64,000 bases of DNA from NCBI RefSeq assembly GCF_000143535.2, contig NC_037315.1, forward strand, positions 1,116,001-1,180,000, in the 5' to 3' direction. The notes under the pieces were generated by a model. That model had not been told where the DNA came from and made no database searches. It saw only the letters and a list, made by a program, of their open reading frames with translations. Source of the DNA: Botrytis cinerea B05.10 (lineage: Eukaryota > Ascomycota > Leotiomycetes > Helotiales > Sclerotiniaceae). Positions 1 to 12,349 of the stretch are shown here, piece by piece. The position numbers and the translations under genes were made by a program. Each line of letters starts with the position of its first letter. Positions within the stretch are counted from its first letter, which is position 1.

Positions 1-441
1 TTGCTAACGATCACTCAGAACCTTCCCTTACTCCCTGCCCTCCTCCAAACTTCGGTTCTGACCTTGTTATCCGCTTCTATACCGCTTTCTATGACCCTGA
101 CATCGGTATTACTCGCCCTGAAGAATAAGGAGACAGGCACAACTATAATAGAAAATCCTACTCCTCTTGATTGCCAAGATGCTGCTTCAGTCCATGTATT
201 AGCATTCACATCACATGGGGAGCTTCTTGTTGCAGAAAGTGAGGGAAGTTTTGATTTGGATGAATGGGAGGAATTATACGAGCATGGAAAGAGTCTATGC
301 TGCAAAGGTCATGGATTGGCGGCGGAGGATGATATCATGCATGAAGATGGGCTTGAAAATGAGGCACCTTCAAGCATGATGATGTTCGTCAAATCGGCAG
401 TACAAGAAAAGGTTGCTACCGATCTCCATTGGAAAGGTTGA
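1..441 (+). CDS. Exosome complex subunit, Rrp46-like (3' end only)
   Basis: This is the last coding exon of a gene that begins before the window. Bases 1-18 look like the end of an intron, with a GCTAAC branch point followed by CAG, so the exon probably starts at 19. The protein then reads NLPLLPALLQTSVLTLLSAS and onward, which resembles the helix near the C-terminus of RNase PH-fold exosome subunits of the Rrp46/EXOSC5 type. The later stretch VHVLAFTSHGELLVAESEG fits the strand that follows it. The family forms the non-catalytic ring of the RNA exosome in nucleus and cytoplasm. After about residue 90 of this piece the tail is acidic and low-complexity. The assignment rests on the C-terminal part alone; another RNase PH-fold ring subunit is possible. 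Confidence 0.6.
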   Translation: MLTITQNLPLLPALLQTSVLTLLSASIPLSMTLTSVLLALKNKETGTTIIENPTPLDCQDAASVHVLAFTSHGELLVAESEGSFDLDEWEELYEHGKSLCCKGHGLAAEDDIMHEDGLENEAPSSMMMFVKSAVQEKVATDLHWKG

Positions 442-2805
442 AAATGTTCTATCAATGTTACCGCTGTCATCCAAACGTCGGGGCCGTAATATGGTTTCAT
501 CTTGGGTACGGGAACGGGAAAGCCCACATGTGAAGATGCATACGAAGGCTGGTGCCCCATATCGAAACGAATTATGAACGCGATTTGAGTAAGGACCGAG
601 GTCGTTCTCCTTAGTACCAATGATGGTATAGATGTGAACAAACAATGTTATCCGAGGCATTAAAGGATGTGTTGTGTGTATCGGGTATCTGATACAACAT
701 GTCAAGGTCCCACGTTTCATCCTCCGTCGACCATTCCCGATCAAGGTAGCAAATTCAAAACGTTCACTGGAGATGAGTATTCCACGTCGAGTCAGACAAC
801 GGAGCCTAGGAAGTACTCAATTGCGATTGCAGCTTTTGCGTGGGGAGTTTTGTACTTATTTTGAGCGCAACTCCCGAGCCGCAGGTTGATCAGATGAAAT
901 TCATAATATTTAATACAATTCTCGCCAGCAAGATCAACACGCGATGAAATGAGTCTTTCAGTATTATTATGCTCACTGACTATTAACAGTATTTCGTGAT
1001 ATCAAACACCATGCTTGTATTTTTGCACCACTTATGTTACTAGTATTGCGAGTTGCCTGTGTTTAATGCTGACCTTGGACCCTGACTGAAAACGCTAGCT
1101 TGAATCCTTTCGAGATTCAAAACTCGCCTACATATTTGACGATCATAGTGGAGAATGAAGTGGCAGCTGTAACCGTGTTAGGAGGTGCAGCATCCCATTG
1201 TGAAGGCAAACCAACATGAATATCGAGGAAAGGAATCTGGAGAGGTATCGCAGCCAGACTAACTTACTTCATAAAGAAAGGGAAGTCTTGTCAGTAGGAG
1301 CATCCTTTCCCTTCTCTCTCCAGTCTCCATCATCAGACCAACCTGTGGTTCCTAGCATTCAATTCCTTTGGCAAAGCTCCGGTAGCTTGTGCTTTTCGTT
1401 GGCCTCTTTTTTTTTTCAGTTGTGTGTTGGAGCCGTTGTATTTTAGAACATTTATACTTTAATATTGGCTTGGTATTGCTTTATACATTTGGCATCAATC
1501 AATCAATTTTCTTCACTTCTATTTCTCCAACCGATCAGCCCTCCAGATTTAGACGACGGTCTTCTTTTCCACGGGCAGATATCTTAATCTTCATTTGTTG
1601 GCATTGCGTAGACTATTTTGGTCTCGTTCTTCTGCACGCCGAATCACTATCACCTCATAGAACATTATCACCAGACACGACATTCTCTGCCTTCAACGCT
1701 TTCACGAGAGAGGGTTGCAACAAGCTACCGAGACGCAAGATATATCACATCAGAAGCTTGTAGAAAGGCTTGTTGGTTTCGCTTACTACAACAAGGTGAG
1801 TTTATTACTTCATTTGTGGAGTTAAGACGGGATGAGCTCGATGGGGCCATTCACACATACATACTTAGAAGGATATCTATATTTACATGGCTTCTATGTG
1901 TGGGGTAGAACCATATTGAAGATTGCCTGGGATTGGATTGGTGGAAGGATTAATAACTGAGGACCAGCATTGGGGACGACCAATATGACATTTGAAATTG
2001 ATGAAGACTGACTTGAGATCAATCACGTCTAGGTACGAGTCAACAGGAAGATATATCATATCTTTTACCACCCGCTTGGCAAGATTTGTGCTGCACGAAG
2101 TCAATCTATCACACATCCTGCTGCATCTTCTCGCATCTTCATACACAAGCCCGCCGACGTGCCAACTACCAAGCGAAGGAGTTAAGCGCAAGATCCGAAA
2201 TCACACCCACCTGGAGACATAATTTATATAATACATGTCCATCTTTCAAAGTACCTAGTGGTTAGCAATCCATCCACTTCTTACCTCCGTTGTATCCGAT
2301 TTCAAATCAACCGTACGGACCAACCGATACGGACTGCTGGCTTCTCTGTCGAGACTGTCTGTGCAAAGAAAAAGTCTAATCCACAACCAACAAGCCTCCG
2401 CAAACTGGAAACAAACAAACAATCCCCCTTCATCTATAATTTTATCTCCTCTTCTTCTTCGTATCCCTCTCCGTCTCCTCGACCCCTTTCTATATTTTAT
2501 CTTCTCTTCCACGGCGTCTGCAGACAACCAAAGGAGTTGCATCAGAGAGAGAATTGCGTTTGATTCTGGTCCGCCATCTCCTTCCACTCCTTCCACTCCT
2601 TCGACTCCATCTTCTCCATCTTCTCCTTCGAGATACGCATCCCGTCGATCGATCTGATTCCGACGCAGACTGCATTATCTCCAGCAATCCGGACTATCGA
2701 TTTACCCGGCATTTATCCTGGACCCCTCGACACCCAATCGATAATCATAGCTTTGCCTGATAATCCTTGCATCAGCCAATCATACTCGCGGATTCTTCGG
2801 CATTT
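442..2805. other. Intergenic spacer and probable long 5' leader of the NAD kinase gene
   Basis: No open frame here looks like a protein. The right half (about 1216-2805) is pyrimidine-rich and may be a long transcribed leader. A good donor-like site (AAG/GTGAGT) lies at about 1793-1800, so a leader intron is possible. CT-rich tracts at 2440-2520 and ACTCCTTC-type repeats at 2580-2630 lie close to the coding start. Confidence 0.4.
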
Positions 2806-4737
2806 ATGTTACATTCTACCGACTTCCGAACCCCGACTCGAAAAAGATTACTCAAACATCATTTGGCGTCATCATCCACTATGTCCGACATTCGCTCTCC
2901 AACTTCGATTCATCCTGCTCTTACTAAGCCCAATGATCCCCCCAAACCTTCTCAGTCCGTATTTGATGAAGCTGTTACACCTTCAGCTACGGCTCAATCC
3001 TTTTTGGGTTTCAATGCCTTGAACTCGAAACTCAATCCAGCTGACAATCTCCGACGCGAACAGGCCGCTCAGTTCGGTTCTTTGAATGCCATTGAAACCA
3101 ACTTTCCAGATAATGATCTTTCCGAATCATCGACTGACCCATCTACAACGTTTTCCGCCGCAACAACTGTAGGAAGCGACTCGGCTTCTGTTCCGTCATC
3201 ACCGGTATTTCCTACACGTGCTTCCCGAGCTTTCCATAACCATTGCAAGAACGCTCTATCCGTCGACGCTATACCCCGCCAGACTATGATGAAAGCATTG
3301 GCATCTTCGCAACGAGAACATAATCCACAAAACCTTTCTTTAGCAAACATGAAGTCACCATCCATTGAGAGACCGGGGACTGCCTCATCGCAGAAGCTCA
3401 ATGCAGCAATATCGGATTTGGCACAGCGAAACACTCCGGTCACAGCTCGCTTTCCCTCACTACAGTCACCATGCTTTTACCATCAACGATTCGATGACGC
3501 TGTCAATATCGACAAAGTGCTTGAAGAGATCAACGGAGACGAATCAATGTCACATTCCCGACTCATGGCAACAGCCACTGGTGTGCGAGAAGTTTCTAAG
3601 CAATTGCAAAGACGCCCCATCAAGAGAGCTGTCCGCAATGTTATGATTGTTACAAAGGCTAGAGATAATCAATTGGTTAATTTGACCAAGGATTTAGCAC
3701 TTTGGCTCATGAGCACTCCACGATATGGCTCAGACCTGGGTGTTAATGTTTATGTGGATGCGAAGTTGCGCAACTCGAAGCGTTTTGGAGCAGCAGCATT
3801 GATTGAATCACAACCTCGATTCCAACATCTTTTGAAATATTGGTCACCAGATCTTTGCTGGAGTCAACCGGAGAAATTCGACCTCGTTCTCACCTTGGGT
3901 GGGGACGGGACTGTCTTATTTACTTCATGGCTCTTCCAGCGTATTGTTCCACCCATTTTATCCTTCAGTCTCGGTAGTCTTGGCTTTTTGACTGGATTTG
4001 AATATGATCGCTTCAAGGAACACTTAAACAAAGTCATGGGAGAGGAAGGTATGCGAGTCAACCTTCGCATGCGTTTCACATGTACAATATATCGTGATGG
4101 AAAGGAACAAGGTCATGATGCAGTAGAAGGCGAACAATTTGAGGTCCTCAATGAACTTGTTATCGACCGAGGACCATCCTCTTACATCTCCAACCTCGAG
4201 TTGTATGGTGACAACGAGCTTTTGACTGTTGTCCAAGCCGATGGGTGTATTTTCTCGACTCCTACTGGCTCAACTGCATACTCATTATCTGCTGGTGGCT
4301 CACTTGTCCACCCAGATATTCCTGCCATCCTCCTCACACCAATCTGTCCTCATACTCTTTCATTCCGTCCAATGATTCTCTCGGATACACTTTTGCTCCG
4401 AGTATCTATTCCACGCAATTCTAGAGCCACCGCTTATTGTTCATTCGATGGAAAGGGTCGTGTTGAGCTGAAGCAAGGTGATCATGTCACTATTGCCGCT
4501 TCTCAATACCCATTCCCCACCGTGGTTAGCTCTCCATCAGAGTGGTTTGATAGTGTATCCAGAACTCTTAGATGGAACACTCGCGGTGCTATGCAAAAGG
4601 CGTGGGACGGTACCGAGGAAAATAAAGAAGAGGAAGCTGAATGGGATATCGATACTGATTCAGCATTCTATGGCAGTGAAGATAGCAGTCTCAGCGCAAG
4701 TCCCTTGAGACGACAAATGAGCATGCTTGGCATGTAA
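2806..4737 (+). CDS. NAD(+) kinase (ATP-NAD kinase, Utr1/Yef1/Pos5 family)
   Basis: This enzyme phosphorylates NAD(+), or NADH in some relatives, with ATP and so supplies NADP(H). The gene has no intron. The N-terminal 230 or so residues are Ser/Pro-rich and probably disordered. The kinase fold follows, with the diagnostic LTLGGDGTVLF motif at about residue 363 from the first ATG, then FSLGSLGFLTGF, NELVIDRGPSSYISNLELYG and the second signature DGCIFSTPTGSTAYSLSAGG. The C-terminal tail is acidic and ends in SSLSASPLRRQMSMLGM. Two in-frame ATGs can start the protein. 2806 gives 643 residues with a basic, Ser/Thr-rich leader; 2881 gives 618 residues starting MSDIRSPTS. The frame is also open upstream to 2767, but without an ATG. 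Length and long N-terminus fit the fungal cytosolic Utr1 group better than short Pos5. Confidence 0.93.
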   Translation: MLHSTDFRTPTRKRLLKHHLASSSTMSDIRSPTSIHPALTKPNDPPKPSQSVFDEAVTPSATAQSFLGFNALNSKLNPADNLRREQAAQFGSLNAIETNFPDNDLSESSTDPSTTFSAATTVGSDSASVPSSPVFPTRASRAFHNHCKNALSVDAIPRQTMMKALASSQREHNPQNLSLANMKSPSIERPGTASSQKLNAAISDLAQRNTPVTARFPSLQSPCFYHQRFDDAVNIDKVLEEINGDESMSHSRLMATATGVREVSKQLQRRPIKRAVRNVMIVTKARDNQLVNLTKDLALWLMSTPRYGSDLGVNVYVDAKLRNSKRFGAAALIESQPRFQHLLKYWSPDLCWSQPEKFDLVLTLGGDGTVLFTSWLFQRIVPPILSFSLGSLGFLTGFEYDRFKEHLNKVMGEEGMRVNLRMRFTCTIYRDGKEQGHDAVEGEQFEVLNELVIDRGPSSYISNLELYGDNELLTVVQADGCIFSTPTGSTAYSLSAGGSLVHPDIPAILLTPICPHTLSFRPMILSDTLLLRVSIPRNSRATAYCSFDGKGRVELKQGDHVTIAASQYPFPTVVSSPSEWFDSVSRTLRWNTRGAMQKAWDGTEENKEEEAEWDIDTDSAFYGSEDSSLSASPLRRQMSMLGM

Positions 4738-5922
4738 ATGTTTTTAATTATCTCGCGATTACCTCTGGTTATATGCGACTTTGTTATACAATCCCCTGTC
4801 TTTACAAGACATGCACTACTACATGTTGTATTATTTAATACCTTCTTTCTCATATCCAACCCGAGATCAACAAGATATGATGCGGATTTTTTTTTTTTTT
4901 TTTTTTTTCAGTTAGAACTTGTAGGCGTTGACTTTTGCATATTGGGCGAATAGGTGTTGGAGATTTTAGAGATCAATCAAAGAATATATTTCAGGGACTA
5001 TTTACAATAGGTACGATTTAGATACGAATATCATGACTTTTGCTGGCCAGTTTGTCAGCTGATAAATTGTATACTTTTTTGAGTTTTGATGAGTTTTTTA
5101 TAATGTGATGGGTTAATAATAATCTGTGATGTGTGGTTTGTGATTCGTATTTCGCGATTCATGATGCTTCGATGAGTGAGTAAGGGGGAGAATGAGTGAT
5201 GTGATATGATCTAAATAAACAATATTGCTATACAAGAAGATTATAACGAGTCAACCTCTTATTGTATAAGAGTAATAAGATTGATCTGAAGTAGCTGAGC
5301 TGAATCTTGAGTGTCTCAATTTCTTATTTTCTCGGTTTATTTTTTTTTTTTTCTCTGAGAGAGGTTTGTTAGTGTTTTTATTAAGATAGAGATTAAGATT
5401 AAGATTATTAAGATTCTCATGTTCTGTTCAGAATAGCTATTTCTCTTGGATCAAAAATATGTGGTTCGTGTAACTAATGAGAATTGTGTGAGAGATGATC
5501 TTAAACTCTTATTAGCTCTTGGTTTTTCTGATGGATTTATTGGGGAATTTATATGTATAGAGAGATGAGATGAGATGAGATGAGATGAGTATATATGTTT
5601 GTATATGTTTGTTCGGATATGTAAGAGTATGTTACTTGTCATATTCTCAGGAGGAGATAGTGTGGGTGTAAGGTGAGATGAGTATGAGATGGAAGGATGT
5701 TGTAGAAATCATCTTGAGGGGGGGGGGGGGGGGGGGGGGGAGAGGTGGAGAAGAAGAGAGGAGACGAGATGTTATATCTGTAAAGAAGAACTATTTATAA
5801 ATTTATAGTGAGATGAAATGGATTGAGATGAGCATGTATTACAATAATACATGTTCTTAGGTATAATATCAATAAACAAATAAATCTTTAATCTTTATTA
5901 CTCTTTCTCTTTCTTGGAAATC

Positions 5923-5959
<37 letters not shown>

Positions 5960-7380
5960 GATAGATTATGAATTGATGAGTAGAGTAGATGAGTAGATGG
6001 GGGGAGAGATAAATAAATAAATAAATAGGTTAGAAAAGTATAATAAATTACAAATGAGTATATTAGAAATTGGAATTGATAGGGGAGGAGGGAGGAGAGA
6101 TATGAGAATGAGAAGGTAAGGAGATGAGGAGATGAGGATATAAGAATAGGAAAAAAAAAAAAAAAAGAATAGATAGATATACATTATATCTGAAAAGTAT
6201 GATGTTTGTTATAGGCGAGTAAGTATATTAGAATTATAATAGGGGAAGAGAAAAAGAAAGAAAGGAAAAGAAGAGAGATACAATGATATCGATTTTTCTT
6301 CTATATTTCACCTCATCTCATCTCATCCCATCCCATCCCATTTAATCAAATCCTCCAAAAAGATATCTACTCACCTATACAAACCGATATCTCTCTATAC
6401 CATAGCCCTATCCCACCCCATTCCATTCATTCTCTCCTCCCCTCTCCCCCAGCAAACCAATGAAATTTAAAGAAACATCCTGTGCAACACAACACAACAA
6501 ATACATAAAACCTACAAGTATCTACCTATCTATCCACCTCCGAATTATACACACCCAGAACATCTCCCAAAACACACCTAAACCCCATACACATACACAC
6601 ATATCACCCCCTCCCCTCACAATCCCTCTCCAACCGCACCTCTCACCCCCAGCCTCTAGATAGCTATCAACCCCAACTCACATATAGCCAGAAACTTTTC
6701 CCTACCATTTCCCTACCAATTCCACACCAAGTTACACCCACCACACAAGTTGACGAATAAACGGGTTGAGAAGTATACGGGTTGTATATATATAGACATG
6801 TACATACATATATACATACTCACTAAAAGCTCACTAAAAGCTCCATATACGGATTAGAATCAAGAAGAAAACACAACTAATGTTCATTCATCCATTCATC
6901 GATTCCGCATTATTCAAAACTCACCTCTCCTCACCTTTCCTTTCCTCATATCCATACAATCAAAAAGGTAATGGCGCAAAAGGTTCACAATTCCACTTCT
7001 CTATCAAAATAAAAAGACAGACAGACAAATAGACAAACAGATAGTAATTTCAACAAAAGTAATACAATTGAAATTCTCTTTCACTCGCGTCGATCAAAAA
7101 AAAAAGACAAACGCCCGATCCTATTTATTTTTCCAGTACATACCCTACGCTTTGATACATCATGTATGGTATGGTAGTGAAACCAACCAACCATTTATTT
7201 CCCTCCCTCCTCATGACAATGCTATTCCTGATAGGATTTCCTATCTCATCTGCAAACCGCTGTCCTTCCATCCGACCATCCATTCATCCATCCATCCAAA
7301 ATATTATATCATCTTTTCCTCGTTTCAAATATCTAGTGAGAAGGTATATGAGTGGGAAGTTGTGATGTACCGGACATCTC
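4738..7380. repeat. Repeat-dense intergenic spacer between convergent genes
   Basis: This spacer separates the 3' ends of the NAD kinase and the mannosyltransferase. It holds T22 (4887-4908), GATGA repeats (5563-5589), G23 (5718-5740), (AG)16 (5924-5955), AAAT tetramers (6009-6027), A-runs near 6150-6165, and a strand switch from G/A-rich (to about 6290) to C/T/A-rich sequence (after about 6300). The reading frames in it follow the simple repeats and are not believable genes. Confidence 0.8.
5718..5740. repeat. Poly-G tract (23 G)
   Basis: An uninterrupted run of guanines sits in the G/A-rich half of the spacer. True length may vary or be mis-sequenced. Confidence 0.9.
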
Positions 7381-8590
7381 TCACTCGTTGAAATGGTAGA
7401 CCTAGAATTCACATATGTTAGTAAAAGAGGATTATGACATAGAAACAAAAAGATGAGAAACAAAGAAAGAGAGTCACATAGCATACCTTATAATTAGGCA
7501 AACCAAACGCCTCCCAACCCAATCTCTTTGCCATCTTAGCAAATCCCTCTGTTTCAATCAAATGATAGAATGCAAATGGGGGGAACATAGCCCCATCACG
7601 ATGAACCTCTGCCTTGACCATCAATGCCGTTCCTCCTACTCCATCGAGCGGGATCACCTCCTTGGAATCGCCAGTGTCACTGGCGAGATATGCCATCAAA
7701 GTTCGATATGTTGCCATATCCGCATAACCTTCCAATAAAATATCATCAGGACCCATTGACTCCCCTAGTTTTCGTGCCACATCACTATCCTGCCAGCTGT
7801 TGAAATCATAGGCGCGTTCCGACATGCGTTTATCTTTGGTATCGTAATATCTTTGGAAACAGTTTGGCACAATGATGGCTTTATCGTGAGAAGCCAAATC
7901 TTGAATCAAGGAAGGAGGAGTCTCAATAACATCCGAATCTAGCCAGAGCACCCAAGATACAGAGGGTCCCAAAGTGGTGAACAGAAGAGAGTTTCTAGCT
8001 CTGGACATGGCAGCTCTTCTCGCCTTTTGATTCTCCATCTTGTGTCTCTCGGTTTCGGATTGGGACGTGATGGGAGGATCAAAATCTTGTCGTTCAATGA
8101 TGATACTTGCGAATCGATTCTTTTCCGGTCCCGACTTTTGAGTCTTCGTAACCTGCTCCTGCAATGCTGCTGTAGCGGCATTTCCTTCCTTATTCCGTGG
8201 GATGATGAACGCGAGAGTGATAAGTTCATGCGGATACGAAAGCTTCAGCAAGTTATCCCAATACTCCTGATAGAATCGTGCCAAAGGTGTCAAGATGAGA
8301 ATCATCTCTCGGTTTGCCAAAGGATCGGCAGTACTGGTAACATTATTCATGTGGTAATGAACCACGGGTGGTGGTATGCGTTTCCCACTCTTTGTAGCTT
8401 CATTCTGTTTGCGAAAGGGAGAGGTAGGGGGTGAGAGAGGATTGGATGCGGCGCTGGCTCTTCTCAATTGCGATGCTGCTGCGTCGGCGTTGGATGGGGA
8501 GAAGAGAAAGACGAATATTATGATACATAAGACCACACCCACAATCAGAGTGAGTGGGTTTGTACGCCGTAAAGAGCGGACTGGGCCCAT
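7381..8590 (-). CDS. Golgi mannosyltransferase, Anp1/Mnn9/Van1 family
   Basis: The family extends the alpha-1,6-mannose backbone of N-glycans in the cis-Golgi, as part of M-Pol complexes in yeast. Exon 1 is 7487-8590 and exon 2 is 7401-7381. The 85-nt intron has a GTATGC donor, a TACTAAC branch point and a CTAG acceptor. Splicing replaces an unlikely hydrophobic tail with the ending GLPNYK-VYHFNE, which matches the family's usual C-terminus and gives 374 residues. Residues about 12-32 form a signal anchor typical of a type II Golgi protein. REMILILTPLARF opens the glycosyltransferase domain, and WVLWLDSDVIETPPSLIQDL carries the metal-binding DxD (DSD). Length is closest to Mnn9-type members, but I cannot choose among the three paralogues by eye. 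Confidence 0.92.
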
Positions 8591-10544
8591 GGCGCCGTTG
8601 TACTGTTCGAAAGGTTGTCCTCAATCGATGGTTACTGGAAGATCCTACGAGCGCATTTGTCGAATCTGGAGTGATGGGGCGTCAAAAGAGGTTTGAGGTC
8701 GCAGCTGGGTATATGTATGTATTTCGGCTCGTGTCGCAGATTGGATAGTTACAGATTGAAATTAAGCCGCCAACAATCTCTTTTCACCCCAAAGGATTGA
8801 TGAGACAAATCGATTGTCAATGGGAGGAGGTGCCGTTTTTTCTTCCCAAGAACTTCTAGAATATCAATGGTTATGATGATGGAAAAAATGAGTGTAAAGT
8901 TAAGTTTAAGTGAATTCAGTCGATCTTTCATTAAAAGTGTAGATGGCTCCCTCCTACTTTTACGTCTTAATGAATTGTGATGATATGATTGGCTGACGTT
9001 GAATTTAAGAGGATCACATAATGATCTGGACACGATATGTTTGATATAGCTATGGAGTCCCTGGCCTGGGGGGAGGGAAGGCAGGTGTCGGGGATTGATT
9101 GATATGAGAATTTAAAGTCAAGACAGGGAGAGAGGTGTCTAGTAAGTGCATCCATCATAGTTTCTATTCTTGTCACCATCACCATTCGAGCACAACCGGA
9201 TGAAAGTTGGAATTGGTGTTGGTGTTGGTGTTGTGCTTTCAAACCAGGTGAATAGGGGTACGCGATAATAGTCGATGAATGACGAGAAAATGCGTGTGCG
9301 GACATGTCTACCGGAGCATCTCAATTTATATCAATCTACACAATCTGTTTCTTCTACCATTCTCGTATTTTCTCCACGTTATCAAACTACTTCTGAGGCA
9401 CCGGGACGTACCTTTAAGGTTCTCCATCAAGTTCCCATCTTTTCATCCACCATGCCCTTTAGCATGGGAAATCATCGTGTTAGTGCTCCGTGAGTACCAT
9501 ACCGTAAAAGACAAGACAACAAATACTCTTCATCATCGATTTCTATACATACGCTCAAGACAAGTAAGTGACAGGAGCAGGAGACAAAGTTTATATGCAC
9601 CTCATGATTACCGACGAACGATTAACTTTCACCTGAGCACATTCAAGACATTTCTAGAACTCTTCATATGGTATCAATGAACAGTACGTACGGACCGAGC
9701 ATGAGCGAATCGACGTATGATGCTTTTCACATTGCAAGGTTGTTTCATGTTCTGCGTTTATCCGTGTCTGTGCCTTTCTGGTGACCCCTTTTTCTCCAAG
9801 GAAATCCTACCTACCTACCTACCTGCCTACCTAGAAGTCATTATCAAACTTTCCATGCTCGCCTCTGATTATACCTAATCTTCGGACACATGCATGCTTG
9901 GGATTGGTTACCATCGTGGATTCAGCTGCCGGGGAGCATAGATGAATAATCTTCTTGCGGCGGAATGATTTGTTCACGGGTCATTCGCGGATGTGACTCC
10001 TTTGGTGGCTATTTGATGATCTTTGAGCTTTTTTTCACAGTTGTTACAGTGTTGGCAAAGGGCAAATAAATGTATGATACATACCAATACCACTTATAAG
10101 TTACATCGAAAAAGTGCTACGACTGGATGTTTTGGTTGTATCGTTATCAAGAATCAAGGTGGGAGATTTTTAGCATCTATCTCTCCTTCACTCTATATGG
10201 TCTATCTCTAGGCGAGATATCTATGAAGCAGACCAGTAACGAACACTTCATCACCTCAGTTTCGCGAAATCCATCGAGTACCTGCCTAGTAATCAAAGCA
10301 CCACACAAAGAAGGAGATCTATCTCTAATGTCCCATCTCATACAAACCCAGACAGATGATACAACATGATAAACAACTTCACGCCAAACCAGCTACTCAA
10401 GATCATCTGATCGGTACCCGCAATGTAAACCTTCCAGAACTATCAAAGAACGTGGGACAATCACGAGGTAAATCCTCATCTCCATGAGATTTAACAAGTT
10501 GATATTGTATAGAGAACTGGCTGCTACTTGTTCATGTAAACACG

Positions 10545-10596
10545 AGTCAGTCAGTCAGTCAGTCAGTCAGTCAGTCAGTCAGTCAGTCAGTCAGTC
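10545..10596. repeat. (AGTC)13 microsatellite
   Basis: Thirteen perfect copies of a four-base unit occur in intergenic DNA. There are no spacers, so this is not a CRISPR array. Confidence 0.95.
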
Positions 10597-11176
10597 CATT
10601 CCGGTGCGTACACAAAATCTGAAGAAATAACCATTGGAACGATGACACAGCGATATACCTACCTACCTACCTACCTATCCCACGCCTGCGCCACGAAAAG
10701 GGTACACTTAATCATTTCCCAGCCCATAAATTTCCAATGCCAAAAACCTCACTTGCATCCTCAGGTTTTCGGCTTGGCTACGGACGGAGACGCTTGGATG
10801 GGTTTTCATTTGGGCTTGTCCAACTGTAGATCATGCTGCATGATACCGCGTGGCAGCTACATCGTACATGAACGAATGGATTGCAAACATGTTGAAGACG
10901 CCGCCGTAACCGTTTTTTTTTATTAATAAGATTTATTTTATGGAGGGGCTGGGAAGGTAGAAATGAAACATTATGCTGGGTGATGGAAGGGAGTTTGGAA
11001 CGGGAGGAGATTCGAACCCGCATGATCTGTGACACTATGGGAACGATTGTCGGGACCATAGCTGAAGGGTTAGATGGGAAGAGGGAGAGAGGGAAAGAAA
11101 GGGTTTGTGATGGGGATCTTACACGACTGAAGAAACTGGTGAGGTTTCTCGGTACCGTTGTATTTCATAATATTGT

Positions 11177-11270
11177 AGAGGACAGTGGACAGAGGACAGA
11201 GGACACAGGGCAGAGGGCAGAGGGCAGAGGACAGAGGAGAGTAAGGAGTTAGGAGTAAGGAGTAAGGAGT
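11177..11270. repeat. Degenerate 7-bp minisatellite (AGAGGAC/AGAGGGC, then AGTAAGG)
   Basis: About nine imperfect heptamers of the AGAGGAC type pass directly into AGTAAGG-type heptamers. The open frames across this block on both strands are artefacts of the repeat. Confidence 0.8.
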
Positions 11271-12320
11271 ACCTAGCAGGTAGGTAGTAGGTAGATGAAT
11301 AATAACATGTTGTCTCAACCGAGGTCAATACTCTCTACATACTTTACAGAGTGCTCACGCATCGAACTATATATTACAGTTCAGGTACAAAGCGATCAGT
11401 CTGGCCGGCTGCATGATCGAGTCTCAGAAGAATACGAAATCAGAGCATAGCAACCCCGTCCCCCCTAGGTAACGCCATTCCATTTAATTATCCTCCTGTG
11501 TATGCATGTATGCATGCATCCATGAAGCTGGCGGGCTGGAGGATCAGATCGTGGAAATGTCCAGAGTACGATGGATGTACTCTGGATGTTGATGCATTTT
11601 AAAGATGGGGTGCAGTGTTTTTTTGGGGGGGGGGAGATGTGATGATTCGATTGGTGGTTTTAATCCGTTAAACGCTGTTGTTCATCATGGGCTGGGGTTT
11701 GTGATGATATACCTACCTTTTCCTAGGTAGATACTTCCAATGCAGTAATTGAATGACTATTGGGATGTGTGTTTTGTGGAGTTGGCTCTTGCATCTTCTT
11801 CTTTGCATTCACTCCCGTTCTCTGCCTAGTAGCATATAGTAATTGAATCCTCTATGAGCCTTTGCGTGTGGGATGTAGATGTACGTACAGAGGAGATGTA
11901 TGTCGTGTATGCCGTGTATGTAGATAGATATCTGCAAAGTACCTGCAAAGTACCGGGTACACCGTGATCAGATGTGAGGCAGTGAAGAGAGAAAGATGGG
12001 AAGATTAGAATGGAGCGAGTAGAGGAGATCTAGACGCCGTCCTTTCTCTCGGAGTGACCGCCACCATCCAGCATATTTTCTCGAAGTTCGATGGTCTTCA
12101 ACAAAATGCGTGTGTGCGTGCGTGGTTGAGTACGAGTAAACCTTACTATGTCTGTCTGTAACCTTGCTGAGGAGTAGTGGACATGAATCTTTTCTTCTAG
12201 ACTCTGAACAAGAGAAGGAAAGCAAAGACTAGTATCTCATAGGAATAGCATCGTATCAAGCAACCTTAGCATCAAGCAATGCTCCCTTAGTTTCATCTCT
12301 CCACGTTTCTCATTCGATAT

Positions 12321-12349
12321 CAAAGCAAAGCAAAGCAAAGCAAAGCAAA
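12321..12349. repeat. (AAAGC)n microsatellite
   Basis: Five or more near-perfect five-base units lie in the intergenic region. Confidence 0.85.

Noticed and set aside
1883..2191. 102-codon minus-strand frame
   Set aside because: No motif, no splice context, and it lies in the probable leader of the NAD kinase gene.
9279..9680. 133-codon plus frame
   Set aside because: Composition is not protein-like and the start context is poor; it sits in intergenic DNA.
10545..10596. CRISPR array
   Set aside because: Perfect tetramers without spacers, in a eukaryotic genome; a microsatellite.
10990..11060. tRNA-like T-arm (GGGTTCGAATC on the minus strand)
   Set aside because: The T-loop matches, but the T-stem pairs poorly and I could find neither a matching acceptor stem nor a good anticodon arm. 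At most it is a tRNA fragment.
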